Of a DNA stretch of 64,000 nt, positions 32,784 through 41,069 are shown in pieces (the first letter of the stretch is position 1; each line of letters starts with the position of its first letter). The notes below the pieces were generated by a model. The model was not told the DNA's origin and made no database searches. It saw nothing but the letters and a program-made list of their open reading frames with translations. The DNA lies in contig CAXUKS010000006.1 in the NCBI GenBank assembly GCA_964251675.1, positions 62,001 to 126,000 of the forward strand. The letters are read 5' to 3'. The position numbers were made by a program, and so were the translations under genes. The DNA comes from JANXMY01 sp964251675. GTDB lineage: Bacteria; Armatimonadota; Armatimonadia; Armatimonadales; Capsulimonadaceae.

Positions 32784-33307
32784 GGCGCGGTCTTCGCCTC
32801 GGCGGCGCGGGTCACGGGGATGGGTCCATCGGTGGTGAATTCGCCGAACGTCGTCACCGGCGTGCCTTTGACTTGAATTTGGTAGCTGTTGATTTCGGGA
32901 AACTGGCCGAGCGTGCGCCCGAGCGCGGTCAGGGCATCGGTCTGGTGCCCCTCGCCGCCGGTTTCATCCACCGGGCTTTCCGAGAAATCCAGCGTCGCCA
33001 CACCGTTGTCAAAAGACAGGCCGCGCAGGGCCACGCCTTTGGGCAGGGGGCTTCCCGGCGCGGTCAGGAGCGCATCCACAGCGGCGCGAACCGGCGTTTG
33101 CGGCGTCGCCAGCGTGACCGTGCGCGGCATGAGGGCATCTTCGCTGCCCTTTGCTTTGGGGTTGACCACGTAGACGGTCGCTTTTTCACGCGGCGCGGGC
33201 GGTATGCTGACCGAAGGCGCCGGGCTGGAGGACGGGCGATGGCAGCCAGACAGGATCAGGGACAAACAGGCTACCGCGATGGCGGCAGGCACGAAAAATG
33301 CTCTCAC
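32780..33307 (-). CDS. GerMN-domain lipoprotein
   Basis: The product has 175 residues. The signal ends in a lipobox (LSLILSGC, Cys22). A GerMN (sporulation/spore germination) domain fills about residues 43-150: TVYVVNPKAKG, PVRAAVDALLTAPGSPLPKG and VATLDFSESPVDETGG. GerMN lipoproteins occur near amidases such as the one encoded 2 bases upstream and may regulate peptidoglycan hydrolysis. No spore genes are in the window, so spore formation should not be assumed. Confidence 0.85.
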   Translation of the reverse strand: MRAFFVPAAIAVACLSLILSGCHRPSSSPAPSVSIPPAPREKATVYVVNPKAKGSEDALMPRTVTLATPQTPVRAAVDALLTAPGSPLPKGVALRGLSFDNGVATLDFSESPVDETGGEGHQTDALTALGRTLGQFPEINSYQIQVKGTPVTTFGEFTTDGPIPVTRAAEAKTAP

Positions 33308-33309
33308 GC

Positions 33310-35127
33310 TTAGAACGCCTTCCGGGCGCTGCCCTGTTCGCGGCTTGCAGACTGAGCCTGCCCGAGACGATCCTGCATGAAATCGCGCAGACCGGCCATG
33401 ATGCCTTCGGCGATTTTCTGCTGGGTGTCATCGGTTCGCAGTTTGGTCAGGTCAGTGTCGCAGTTCATGTAGCCAGTTTCCACCAGCACGGCAGGCATCA
33501 GGCTCCCGCGCAGAACGCCAAAGCCAGTGGGAAAGCGCACGGTGTCGGAGCGGATTCCGAGACGCGGAATGCCGGAGCTTTCTGCCATGCGCCGGGAAAT
33601 GTCAGCCGCCATGAGGCGGCACACGGGGTTCTGGGCATGGTAGTAAATCGTGCTTCCCGAATGCGAGTTCTGCCCACCGCTGGAGTCGGCGTGGATAGAG
33701 ACAAAGAAATCGGCACGGCGGGCATTGGCGATCTGCGGGCGGCCCATTACCGGAATAAACGTGTCATCGGAGCGGGTCATTACCACTGTCGCGCCGTTCT
33801 GAGTCAGCAGATCGCGCAGGCGGCGGCCCACCGAGAGAGTAATGTCTTTCTCATAGACTTTCCCGCTGCGGAACTCATCCCGCGCCCCGGAGTCCTTGCC
33901 GCCATGCCCCGGATCGATACAAATGATCTTCCCAGCCAGCGACGTGCTGAGCGGGTTCAGCGGCGGCTTCGGGCCTTCAGTCACCAGCGGCGCGGAAGGC
34001 GCCTCCGGGCCGCCGGTCAACACATTGATCGTATAGGTCATGCCGCTGCCCGCAGGCTGCGAGTCCACGGTGAAGCCGACAGCGCGGGACAGGTCCAGCA
34101 CAACGCGCCCGAAGTTCATCTGCGAGGTCAGCAGCCGCCCGACCCGGATAGCTTTGATGAACGGGCTGCCGACCGCCTGCGCGGCCTGCACCGTGCTTTC
34201 GGGGGTGGCTCCGGCCAGATCAAAAGCCAGTCGGCTCGGGCTGTCCAGGGTCTCCGTGCGGTACTTCGCGGGGCCGGTGGTGGAGATCAAAATCTGGGTG
34301 AGGGCCGGGCTGACGATTTTGTACGCGACATTGGTGATTGTCACAGGACCAGCGTTTCTCGGCAGAACCGGCGGCACGGGGTTGACCACCACACGCGGCG
34401 GGCTGACCGGCAGCGGGGCCAGCGGCGCGGGAGGGGCAGGCGTGACCGCGACTTGCGATTCGGCCCCTTCGCCGAGGGCGACTTTGACCTGGCTGGACTG
34501 CACGCCGCTTTCCACGCGGAACGGCATTCCCTGCTTCAAGTCAATGGTGATGCGAACGGTCTGGTAGTCAATCTGCCCGCTGCGTATCTGTGTCACGCCG
34601 CCCGACTGGCTGGGAATGCTGGCCGGTGTCGTCGCTAAATCCAGCCCGTACAAATCCACATACAGCCGCTCCGGCTTGTCGATGCGCTTGACGGTATAGT
34701 AGACGGGATATGACGTGTAAATCGTCAGCGACTTGTCATCCTGGCGCACGACCTGGAGCCGCGCCCGAACGGTCAGCGTCGCCGTGGTCGGCTGCCAGTC
34801 CGCCGTGCCGCCGAGCGCCTGCGCGACGCGGGCAAAGGGCACGCACATCCGGCCCTGCACCGCCGTGTACGGACTGGTGAAGCGCCGCCCCGCCGCCGAT
34901 GTAATCAGCACCGTGCCATCCGTCTGCCGCTGAAACTTCGCGCCCAGAAGCTGCACCGCATCCACCGGCGCCCGCACCTGCCCGTCCGGCCCCACAAACG
35001 GCTTGACCTGAAACGGGACTACCCGCCCCCCGATCAAAATCGTGGCCGGTGTCGGCTCCGCCAGCGCAGGCAGCGCCGCAGCGGCCATCAGGGCAAACGC
35101 GCCGACGGCGCAGGTAAGTGTCCTCAT
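33310..35127 (-). CDS. N-acetylmuramoyl-L-alanine amidase with AMIN domains
   Basis: The product has 605 residues from the ATG at 35127, with signal peptide MRTLTCAVGAFALMAAAALPALA. The N-terminal part (about 27-118) resembles a copper amine oxidase-like N domain, followed by two AMIN-type beta domains (about 120-210 and 270-370). The C-terminal Amidase_3 domain (about 400-585) has the zinc ligands in IDPGHGGKDSGA, YEKDITLSV and SIHADSS, and the catalytic Glu in LVETGYMN. It cleaves the sugar-peptide bond of peptidoglycan in the envelope. It is first in an operon with GerMN and murI. Confidence 0.92.
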   Translation of the reverse strand: MRTLTCAVGAFALMAAAALPALAEPTPATILIGGRVVPFQVKPFVGPDGQVRAPVDAVQLLGAKFQRQTDGTVLITSAAGRRFTSPYTAVQGRMCVPFARVAQALGGTADWQPTTATLTVRARLQVVRQDDKSLTIYTSYPVYYTVKRIDKPERLYVDLYGLDLATTPASIPSQSGGVTQIRSGQIDYQTVRITIDLKQGMPFRVESGVQSSQVKVALGEGAESQVAVTPAPPAPLAPLPVSPPRVVVNPVPPVLPRNAGPVTITNVAYKIVSPALTQILISTTGPAKYRTETLDSPSRLAFDLAGATPESTVQAAQAVGSPFIKAIRVGRLLTSQMNFGRVVLDLSRAVGFTVDSQPAGSGMTYTINVLTGGPEAPSAPLVTEGPKPPLNPLSTSLAGKIICIDPGHGGKDSGARDEFRSGKVYEKDITLSVGRRLRDLLTQNGATVVMTRSDDTFIPVMGRPQIANARRADFFVSIHADSSGGQNSHSGSTIYYHAQNPVCRLMAADISRRMAESSGIPRLGIRSDTVRFPTGFGVLRGSLMPAVLVETGYMNCDTDLTKLRTDDTQQKIAEGIMAGLRDFMQDRLGQAQSASREQGSARKAF

Positions 35128-35298
35128 AAGCAGTGTCTCCGGGCTAATATCATAAGCAAAAAAGAAGAGAAATAAGCAGTAATACCGGCATTCTAACACA
35201 GGTTTGCGTCAGCGGTCAAGGCGAACGCCGAAAACATGTTTAAAATTGGCCGAAATTGCGCTGAGTTGAAGCCGTTTTTCTCTGCGTTCGTTCTATGG

Positions 35299-35304
35299 TA
35301 TACT
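35299..35304 (+). promoter_or_regulatory. Extended -10 box upstream of the 35434/35655 gene pair
   Basis: ATGGTATACT contains TATACT with a TG dinucleotide one base upstream, an extended -10. The gap 35128-35433 is AT-rich for this genome and also has the palindrome AAACATGTTT (around 35234). Nothing else was found in this gap. Confidence 0.4.
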
Positions 35305-35433
35305 TTTGGCAGTAGGTCCAAAACGTCTTGGGCGTTTGAGCGGGGAACCTCTTTTCCATTTTGGAGCGGAGGGTGCATCTGGCGTCAGGCCACTAATGCT
35401 GATTGAGAAATGGTATCAGGAGAAAATACAAAG

Positions 35434-35634
35434 ATGATAAATACATCAGCCAGCAACGAGCTAGAGGCCGAAAAGCGACCACAAATTTCAGCTAGCCGCA
35501 CTTATGAGCCTGAAGAGTTTGAAGCGGACACGGAAGAGGAGCGAACTGTGGCCCTTCTTGCAGAACGACGGCGGCTGTTTTTGATGGCACTCAATGCGAA
35601 GCAGCCTGTTACGGGGTCGATGCCAAAAATTTAA
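35434..35634 (+). CDS. Small acidic protein, first gene of a two-gene unit
   Basis: The product has 66 residues from the ATG at 35434, which has AGGAGA 10 bases upstream; an in-frame ATG at 35410 lacks this. The sequence is hydrophilic and acidic, with a long Glu/Arg helix (EFEADTEEERTVALLAERRRLFLMAL). I recognise no family. It is followed 20 bases later by a 143-residue gene. Size, acidity and pairing recall antitoxin-type genes, but there is no motif to prove it. Base composition is less G+C-rich than neighbouring genes. Confidence 0.55.
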   Translation: MINTSASNELEAEKRPQISASRTYEPEEFEADTEEERTVALLAERRRLFLMALNAKQPVTGSMPKI

Positions 35635-35654
35635 CACGGACTAAAGAGGCACGG

Positions 35655-36086
35655 ATGTACCTTCAAGAACTGCGCGGGGAGGTCAGTCAAGGTGACATCT
35701 TTGACAATCTCTCCATTGTTTATGTCAGGCAGGATGGCGAACGTGTGGCCCTGAATACCCGCGTTATGCTAATCACCTATGACTGTGAATATGACAAGCC
35801 TTCCACAAAGCTGGTTTTAGTGGCCGATATTTTTCCACTTGCAGAAGTTCCCACAGAGAGGCAAGGAAACGTTCGTAAGAACAAGATATTCAGCACTCTT
35901 TACTTGCCAGACTCCACAACCCAAGCCGAATCGTTTGTAGATTTCCGTTATGCAGGTTTGCTGGAGAAAGCTGTGATTGTAACAGATGCGCGGGCCGAAC
36001 GGCGGGCAGCTTCTCTCAGCGATGAAGCACAGCTTGCATCGCAAGAACAACTTTCTGCCTTTTTTGGATACGGGCGCGGTCGCTAA
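35655..36086 (+). CDS. Unknown protein, second gene of a two-gene unit
   Basis: The product has 143 residues, mostly beta strands by pattern, with no signal or membrane segment. Conspicuous words are SQGDIFDNLSIVYV, VMLITYDCEYDKPST, LVLVADIFPLAEV and ESFVDFRYAGLLEK. I have an impression of a wider family with QGDI...THDCDxDK...LVAxVxPL, but no function can be named. The end overlaps polA, which is convergent, by 4 bases. The codon use is less G+C-rich than in neighbours, so recent transfer is possible. Confidence 0.6.
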   Translation: MYLQELRGEVSQGDIFDNLSIVYVRQDGERVALNTRVMLITYDCEYDKPSTKLVLVADIFPLAEVPTERQGNVRKNKIFSTLYLPDSTTQAESFVDFRYAGLLEKAVIVTDARAERRAASLSDEAQLASQEQLSAFFGYGRGR

Positions 36087-38827
36087 TCCATCATTGTTAT
36101 ATTCTCTGCGTCATCGTCATCCACCGGCGTGACTTCCCACCAGTTGTGGCCGGATTTGACTTCTACGCGCAGCGGCACATCTAAGGGGTAGGCGTGCTGC
36201 ATGGCGTCGCGGACGAGGGCGGACAGGGGGCGCACTTCGGCTTCGGGGCATTCAAACAACAATTCATCGTGGACTTGCAGGACCATCTTGGCTTCCAGCT
36301 TTTGGGCGGGCAGGGCGCGGGCGACGCGCAGCATGGCGAGCTTGATGATGTCGGCGCTGGTTCCCTGCACCGGCATATTGGCGGCCTCACGCTCGGCGGC
36401 CTGCCGGAACTGAAAGACGCGGGAGTTGATGTCGGGGACGTAGCGGCGGCGGCCTAAAAGCGTCTGCACGTAGCCCTTTTCGCGGGCGGTTTCCATGACG
36501 GTCTCTAAATAAGCGCGGACTCCAGGATAGAGGTCTAAGTACGCTTTGATCAGCTCTGCAGCGCGGGCCTGCGGGACGGCAAGCTCGGCAGCAACGCGAA
36601 AGGCACTGGCTCCGTAGATGACGGCGAAATTGATAGTCTTGGCCTGCCGCCGCTGGTCGCCCGTGACAGGCTGGTCGCCGGGCACTTCAAAGATGCGCCG
36701 GGCCGTCTGCGCGTGAATGTCGCTGCCCGAATTGAACGCGGCGACCAAACCGGGGTCTTTGGTGATATGGGCAAAGAGGCGCAGCTCGATCTGCGAGTAG
36801 TCCGCCGACACCAGCACATGACCGGGGGCAGCGACAAAGCCTTTGCGGATTTCGCGGCCAATCTCGGTGCGGATGGGGATGTTCTGCAAATTGGGGTTCG
36901 ACGACGACAGACGCCCGGTGCTGGTGACGGTCTGGTTCAGCGACGTATGCACCTTGCCGGTTTCGGCGTTCACCAGCGCGGGCAGGGCGTCGGCGTAAGT
37001 GGATTTCAGCTTGGACACTTCGCGCCACTGAATAATCTTCCCGGCAATCTCATGGCCTTTGGCCTCTAAATCTTCCAGCACATCCGCGCCCGTGGAATAG
37101 CCTGTTTTGGTCTTCTTGCCCACCGGCAGCTTGAGCTTATCGAACAGGACCTCTTGCAACTGCTTGGTAGAGCCGATGGAGAACGTCTCCCCGGCCAATT
37201 TGAAAATCTCCGCTTCCAGAGTCTCAATCTGCCCGCCAAGCGTTTTTGCCACCCCGCGCAGGTAATCGGCGTCGATGGTCACACCCGCCCGCTCCATACT
37301 TGCCAGAATGGGGGCCAGTGGCAGCTCGATGTCCTCTAAGATGCCACGCAGCTCGTCGCGCTCCAGCCGGGGCGTGAGAGCGATTTCCAGAGCCTGCACT
37401 GCCGAGGCTTCATCGGCGGTAGTTCCCAGCGGGTCTTCGGGGTCAGCAATGAGCTCCAAGCCCGCATTGTCAGCGGCCAGGTTTGCCAGTGGGTACGAAG
37501 TCCGGCCCGCCGCCAGCAGGTAGGCGGCCAGCAGAGCATCAAAGGCCCCGCCGCGCAGAGTGACGCCGAAACGGCCCAGAACGCCGGTGACCAGCTTCAA
37601 GTCATAGACAGATTTGGCGCGTGCCTCCTCTTCCAGCCAGGGGGTCAGCGCCGTCCCCCACTCTGCCCAGCCCGCATAAAACGCGCCGTCCGGCAGGCCC
37701 AGGGCGACACCAGTTAGCTGTGCATTCATCAGGGACAGAGCCGCTGGCTTGATACCCTCGGGGGGCGTCAGGTGAAGCTGCACGGCCACCGGCGCGTCGG
37801 CATCGGCCAGGCGTTTCAGCAGTGTATCGAACTGCGCTTGCGTGCCAATCACTTCGCTGCCGAGGCCGGACGGCGCGGCGGCGGCGGCGGCTTCTTCCGG
37901 CACAGGCTCCAGCGACTTGGCCCGCTGGTCACGCTCTAAGCCCGGCACGCGCTTTAACAGCGTTCGGAATTCCAGCCGCTCGAAGAACTCTTTGATGGCG
38001 TCAAAATCCGGCCCGACGCTCTGGTAGTCCGACGAAAGCGCCACCCAGTCGGGCAGAGGCACATCGCGGACGATGGTAGCCAGCCGCTTGCACTGCGTCG
38101 CCGTGTCGGTGTGTTCAATCAGCGCCTTTTTGGTTTTTTCGGGCAGCTCGTCCACATGAAACAGCAGGTTCTCCAGCGTGCCATAGTCTTTGAGCAGCTT
38201 GGACGCCCCCTTTTCGCCGATGCCGGGGACGCCCGGCAGGTTGTCCGAGGAGTCGCCTTTGAGGCCCTTGAAATCGGGGATTTGCGCGGGCGTCAGACCG
38301 TAGCGGGCCTTGACTTCCCCTTCGTCATAGACTTTGACATCGGTGACACCTTTGACGGTGATCATCACGCGCACTGTACCACGGCCTTCTAAGGGGCTGC
38401 CATCGTCCACTAATTGCAGCGCATCGCCGTCGCCGGTGACAATCAGCACATCATAGCCCGCCGTTTTGCCGATCTCGGCCAGCGTTCCGCAGACGTCGTC
38501 CGCTTCGTAGCCGGGCACTTCCACATTGGGAACTCGAAACACCGCCGCTGCTTCCCGTGCCAGTGCCCGCTGCGGCTTCAAATCATCCGGCATGGACTTC
38601 CGCGTGCCTTTGTAGGACTCCAGTTCTTTGTGCCGGAACGTCGCCACGGGCGGGTCAAACGCGGCAAAGATGGCGTCCGGCTGCTCACGCTCTAAGATGG
38701 TCAGCAGCATCAGGACGAACGAATACACGGCATTGGTAGGCAGCCGGTCGGACGTGGACAGGGCACGCATGGCAAAGAAGCCGCGATACAGGAGGCTGTT
38801 GCCGTCTAAAATCACAAGTTTGGGCAT
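36083..38827 (-). CDS. polA: DNA polymerase I, proofreading site lost
   Basis: The product has 914 residues. The 5'-3' exonuclease domain (about 1-290) has LVILDGNSLLYRGFFAM and the helix-hairpin-helix GVPGIGEKGASKLL. The 3'-5' exonuclease-like domain (about 320-480) lacks the DxE motif: the place of FDTE reads VAVQLHL. The polymerase domain has motif A DYSQIELRLFAH, motif B RRQAKTINFAVIYG and motif C QVHDELLFE. It fills gaps and removes RNA primers, presumably without proofreading, as in Taq. A TATAAT box lies 9 bases before the start codon. Confidence 0.95.
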   Translation of the reverse strand: MPKLVILDGNSLLYRGFFAMRALSTSDRLPTNAVYSFVLMLLTILEREQPDAIFAAFDPPVATFRHKELESYKGTRKSMPDDLKPQRALAREAAAVFRVPNVEVPGYEADDVCGTLAEIGKTAGYDVLIVTGDGDALQLVDDGSPLEGRGTVRVMITVKGVTDVKVYDEGEVKARYGLTPAQIPDFKGLKGDSSDNLPGVPGIGEKGASKLLKDYGTLENLLFHVDELPEKTKKALIEHTDTATQCKRLATIVRDVPLPDWVALSSDYQSVGPDFDAIKEFFERLEFRTLLKRVPGLERDQRAKSLEPVPEEAAAAAAPSGLGSEVIGTQAQFDTLLKRLADADAPVAVQLHLTPPEGIKPAALSLMNAQLTGVALGLPDGAFYAGWAEWGTALTPWLEEEARAKSVYDLKLVTGVLGRFGVTLRGGAFDALLAAYLLAAGRTSYPLANLAADNAGLELIADPEDPLGTTADEASAVQALEIALTPRLERDELRGILEDIELPLAPILASMERAGVTIDADYLRGVAKTLGGQIETLEAEIFKLAGETFSIGSTKQLQEVLFDKLKLPVGKKTKTGYSTGADVLEDLEAKGHEIAGKIIQWREVSKLKSTYADALPALVNAETGKVHTSLNQTVTSTGRLSSSNPNLQNIPIRTEIGREIRKGFVAAPGHVLVSADYSQIELRLFAHITKDPGLVAAFNSGSDIHAQTARRIFEVPGDQPVTGDQRRQAKTINFAVIYGASAFRVAAELAVPQARAAELIKAYLDLYPGVRAYLETVMETAREKGYVQTLLGRRRYVPDINSRVFQFRQAAEREAANMPVQGTSADIIKLAMLRVARALPAQKLEAKMVLQVHDELLFECPEAEVRPLSALVRDAMQHAYPLDVPLRVEVKSGHNWWEVTPVDDDDAENITMMD

Positions 38828-38836
38828 GGTAGGGGG

Positions 38837-38842
38837 ATTATA
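38837..38842 (-). promoter_or_regulatory. -10 box for near-leaderless polA
   Basis: The minus strand reads CCGGGTATAAT, with the hexamer at 38842-38837, 9 bases before the ATG at 38827. The left arm of the inverted repeat begins 9 bases further upstream. Confidence 0.6.
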
Positions 38843-38850
38843 CCCGGAGT

Positions 38851-39019
38851 GACCTAACCCCCCGGCCCCCTTCCCTAAGAGGGAAGGGGGAGCGAGAAAA
38901 GAACTGTAGGGGCAGGGCTTGCCCCTGCCCTCTTGTTCCTTGCCCCTGCCTTTCCTATCTTATCCGTATTCGTCTGCCTCCCCCTTCCTTTTTAGGGAAG
39001 GGGGCCGGGGGGTTAGGTC
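38851..39019. repeat. 42-bp inverted repeat with inner hairpin
   Basis: Arms 38851-38892 and 38978-39019 pair over 42 bases with three mismatches (GACCTAACCCCCCGGCCCCC outermost). The spacer has another hairpin, AGGGGCAGGGCTTGCCCCTGCCCT (38909-38931 region). The right arm ends 1 base before the stop codon of the DUF4349 gene. No gene is present in 38828-39019. Confidence 0.88.
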
Positions 39020-40303
39020 TCACGCCGCCTGCCGCTTGCGGTACTCTTTCAGCCCATAGCGTCCCAAAAGCAGCACCGGTATCCAGAGCGGCGCATAGGC
39101 CAGCAGCCAGATGACGAGCGCCAGCAGCGTTTGCGCCGCCCCCACCAGCGATTGCCCGGCATCACGGCCCGTGTCTTTGAGGCCGCTCAGGAAGCCGCCG
39201 GTGACAGGGGCGGGTTTCTTCGGCGTTTGGTCCAGGTCAATCGTAATCGTGGACAGGGCCGCCATGCGCTTCAGCAGGACCAGCCGGGCGCGGGATTGGG
39301 CCAGTTGAATCCGCAGGTCGCGGGTGCTTTGTTCATCGCGCCATTTGGCTTTTGCACCAAGTGCCTTCAGCCGCGCCTCACTGCGGGCGACATCGTTTTC
39401 CAGCACGTTTTCTTCCGAGTCGGCGTCGCTAGTCTGCTCGGTAATGTCCTCACCGGTGACGTTTTTGGCCTGCACACTGCCGAGCCGAGCGATTTGGGCG
39501 AGGAACGCCTCAAACTGCACGACGGGGACTTTGACGATTAGCTCCGCGCTTTTCAAGCCCTCTGCCGAGGTATCCAGTGTGTTGGAGGCCACATAGCCGC
39601 CGGTCTCCTTAACCATCGTCCCAACCGTATCACTGCTTGTTTCAGGGTTGGCAAGCTGCACGGTGATGGACGCCTCCTTGTGGACCTGCCGCGTGGGGGA
39701 ATCAAAAGTGACGAGGCCATTCCCATTGGAAATCAGCGGGCGACCACCACCGGTGACTGCCGATGGCACAGGTGAGTTAGCGTCGTAGTATTGAGCTTTA
39801 CCAAGCCCATTTGCGTCCGTATACGTGCCGTTAGTGCTTTTAGCTATAACACTGGCATCATTGAGGCTACCCCCAGCCGCGCTCACGGCAACTGGCGGCG
39901 GCATTTTTGGCCTGGGCTGCGGCGCAGAGGCGATTTGTTCAGTTCGCGCAGAGCGTCTGGCAGAGATTTGATTTCTCTGAATGACAGTAAACACAAAGCA
40001 CCATGCCACAAGTGCCACCCCGGCCAGCACCCATTTCAGCGATGGGCTGAGAGGCCGCCGGGACGGCACAGGTCGGCTACTCACAGGTGGGACACTTAAA
40101 ATGCGGGCGCGTAAGTCGGCATCAAGCGGCTCTATTGGCTCGGAGGCACGAAGGTCTTCGGTGAGCTGTGTCATGGCGGCAATCTCCTCCCGGCAGGCCG
40201 GGCACTGGGCTAAATGGCGGCGGACGGCGAAGCGGCGAACTACGGACAGCTCGCCGTCGACGTAGGCTTTCAGGTCGTCGGTGTATTTGGTGCAGGCGGT
40301 CAT
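39020..40303 (-). CDS. Membrane anti-sigma factor with zinc finger and DUF4349
   Basis: The product has 427 residues from the ATG at 40303. The anti-sigma zinc finger has H30, C34 and C37 (H-x3-C-x2-C in RRHLAQCPACREE). A membrane helix follows (WVLAGVALVAWCFVFTVI, about 93-110). The outer part is a DUF4349 domain with a coiled coil (about 225-365), and a second hydrophobic hairpin is at about 385-412. It should hold the ECF sigma factor at the membrane until a signal acts on the outer domain. It overlaps the sigma gene by 4 bases (ATGA). Confidence 0.88.
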   Translation of the reverse strand: MTACTKYTDDLKAYVDGELSVVRRFAVRRHLAQCPACREEIAAMTQLTEDLRASEPIEPLDADLRARILSVPPVSSRPVPSRRPLSPSLKWVLAGVALVAWCFVFTVIQRNQISARRSARTEQIASAPQPRPKMPPPVAVSAAGGSLNDASVIAKSTNGTYTDANGLGKAQYYDANSPVPSAVTGGGRPLISNGNGLVTFDSPTRQVHKEASITVQLANPETSSDTVGTMVKETGGYVASNTLDTSAEGLKSAELIVKVPVVQFEAFLAQIARLGSVQAKNVTGEDITEQTSDADSEENVLENDVARSEARLKALGAKAKWRDEQSTRDLRIQLAQSRARLVLLKRMAALSTITIDLDQTPKKPAPVTGGFLSGLKDTGRDAGQSLVGAAQTLLALVIWLLAYAPLWIPVLLLGRYGLKEYRKRQAA

Positions 40304-40929
40304 GGGGTGGCTTCCTCCCCGTCGGAATGGACGTAAGCGGTCAGGCTGCCGCGCAGGCGGCGGAAGGCATAAGACAGGCGGGACTTGATGGTCCCCACCG
40401 GCACTTGCAGCACGGCGGCGCACTCGGCGTAGGTCAGCTCGTGCAGCTCGTGTAAAATGACGGCGTCCCGGTGTTCGGGAGTGAGCGCGTCAAGCGCAAG
40501 ATGCACCTGTGAAGACAGCTCGCCCACAGCGGCGCGGTGGGCAGGGCCATAGTCAGCGGCTTCGGGCAAGTCTCGGCTGTCGTCCAGCGTCAGTGTTGGA
40601 ACGGGGCGGCGTTCCAGATGTTTGCGGCAGTGGTTCAGGGCGACCTGATAAGCCCAAGTGGACAGCGTGCTGTCGCCGCGAAAGTTTGCCATGCCGCGAT
40701 AGAGGGCCACGAAAATCTCCTGAACTAAATCTTCGGCGTCCGTCTCGTTGGCGGCATAGCGGCGGGCGAGGCACAGCAGACGCGGGCCGTGGGTATCCAC
40801 AAAGGCTGCGAAGGCGTGCCGGTTCCCTGCCGCAATCTGCCTGGCTGTTTGTCTGTCGCTCTGCACCGTGCCTGCCTTTGCTGCCTTGTTTCTATTGAGT
40901 TTGTTCCAAGAGGCAGGCAAAAGGTTCAA
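40300..40929 (-). CDS. ECF RNA polymerase sigma factor
   Basis: The product has 209 residues. Region 2 is clear (DAEDLVQEIFVALYRGMANF, then STLSTWAYQVALNHCRKHL), as is region 4 (LTPEHRDAVILHELHELTY and VPVGTIKSRLSYAFRRLR). It directs RNA polymerase to a stress regulon, and its activity should be blocked by the anti-sigma factor encoded in the overlapping downstream gene. The promoter would lie in the AT-rich gap shared with the sulfate transporter operon. Confidence 0.92.
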   Translation of the reverse strand: MNLLPASWNKLNRNKAAKAGTVQSDRQTARQIAAGNRHAFAAFVDTHGPRLLCLARRYAANETDAEDLVQEIFVALYRGMANFRGDSTLSTWAYQVALNHCRKHLERRPVPTLTLDDSRDLPEAADYGPAHRAAVGELSSQVHLALDALTPEHRDAVILHELHELTYAECAAVLQVPVGTIKSRLSYAFRRLRGSLTAYVHSDGEEATP

Positions 40930-40983
40930 ATCCCAGCCAAGAAACTTTTTCTTGATTTATTATTATATTTACTAGTTTGTTTA

Positions 40984-41012
40984 TAGACAATTAGATATTC
41001 ATCGGGTATTAT
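40984..41012 (+). promoter_or_regulatory. Promoter of the sulfate transport operon
   Basis: TAGACA (40984-40989) and TATTAT (41007-41012) are spaced by 17 bases in a gap (40930-41069) that is far more AT-rich than the rest of the window. The first gene starts at 41070 after AGGAGAACAC. No further regulatory motif was recognised. Confidence 0.55.
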
Positions 41013-41069
41013 CAATTCAGCATTTTGCAAGTAAAGACAATGATAGTCAAGACAAGGACAGGAGAACAC

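Noticed and set aside
32780..33307. GerMN domain as evidence for endospore formation
   Set aside because: GerMN lipoproteins occur in many non-spore-formers, and no sporulation gene was seen in the window.
35193..35378. 61-residue minus-strand frame upstream of the amidase gene
   Set aside because: No ribosome site or family; it lies in an AT-rich promoter region.
35655..36086. MazF/PemK-type toxin because of QGDIF near the N-terminus
   Set aside because: Beyond the GDI word, none of the other MazF motifs was seen; I left the protein as unknown.
11400..39019. Repeated elements as a CRISPR array
   Set aside because: The repeats are pairs of inverted arms with no regular spacers, and no cas gene is present.
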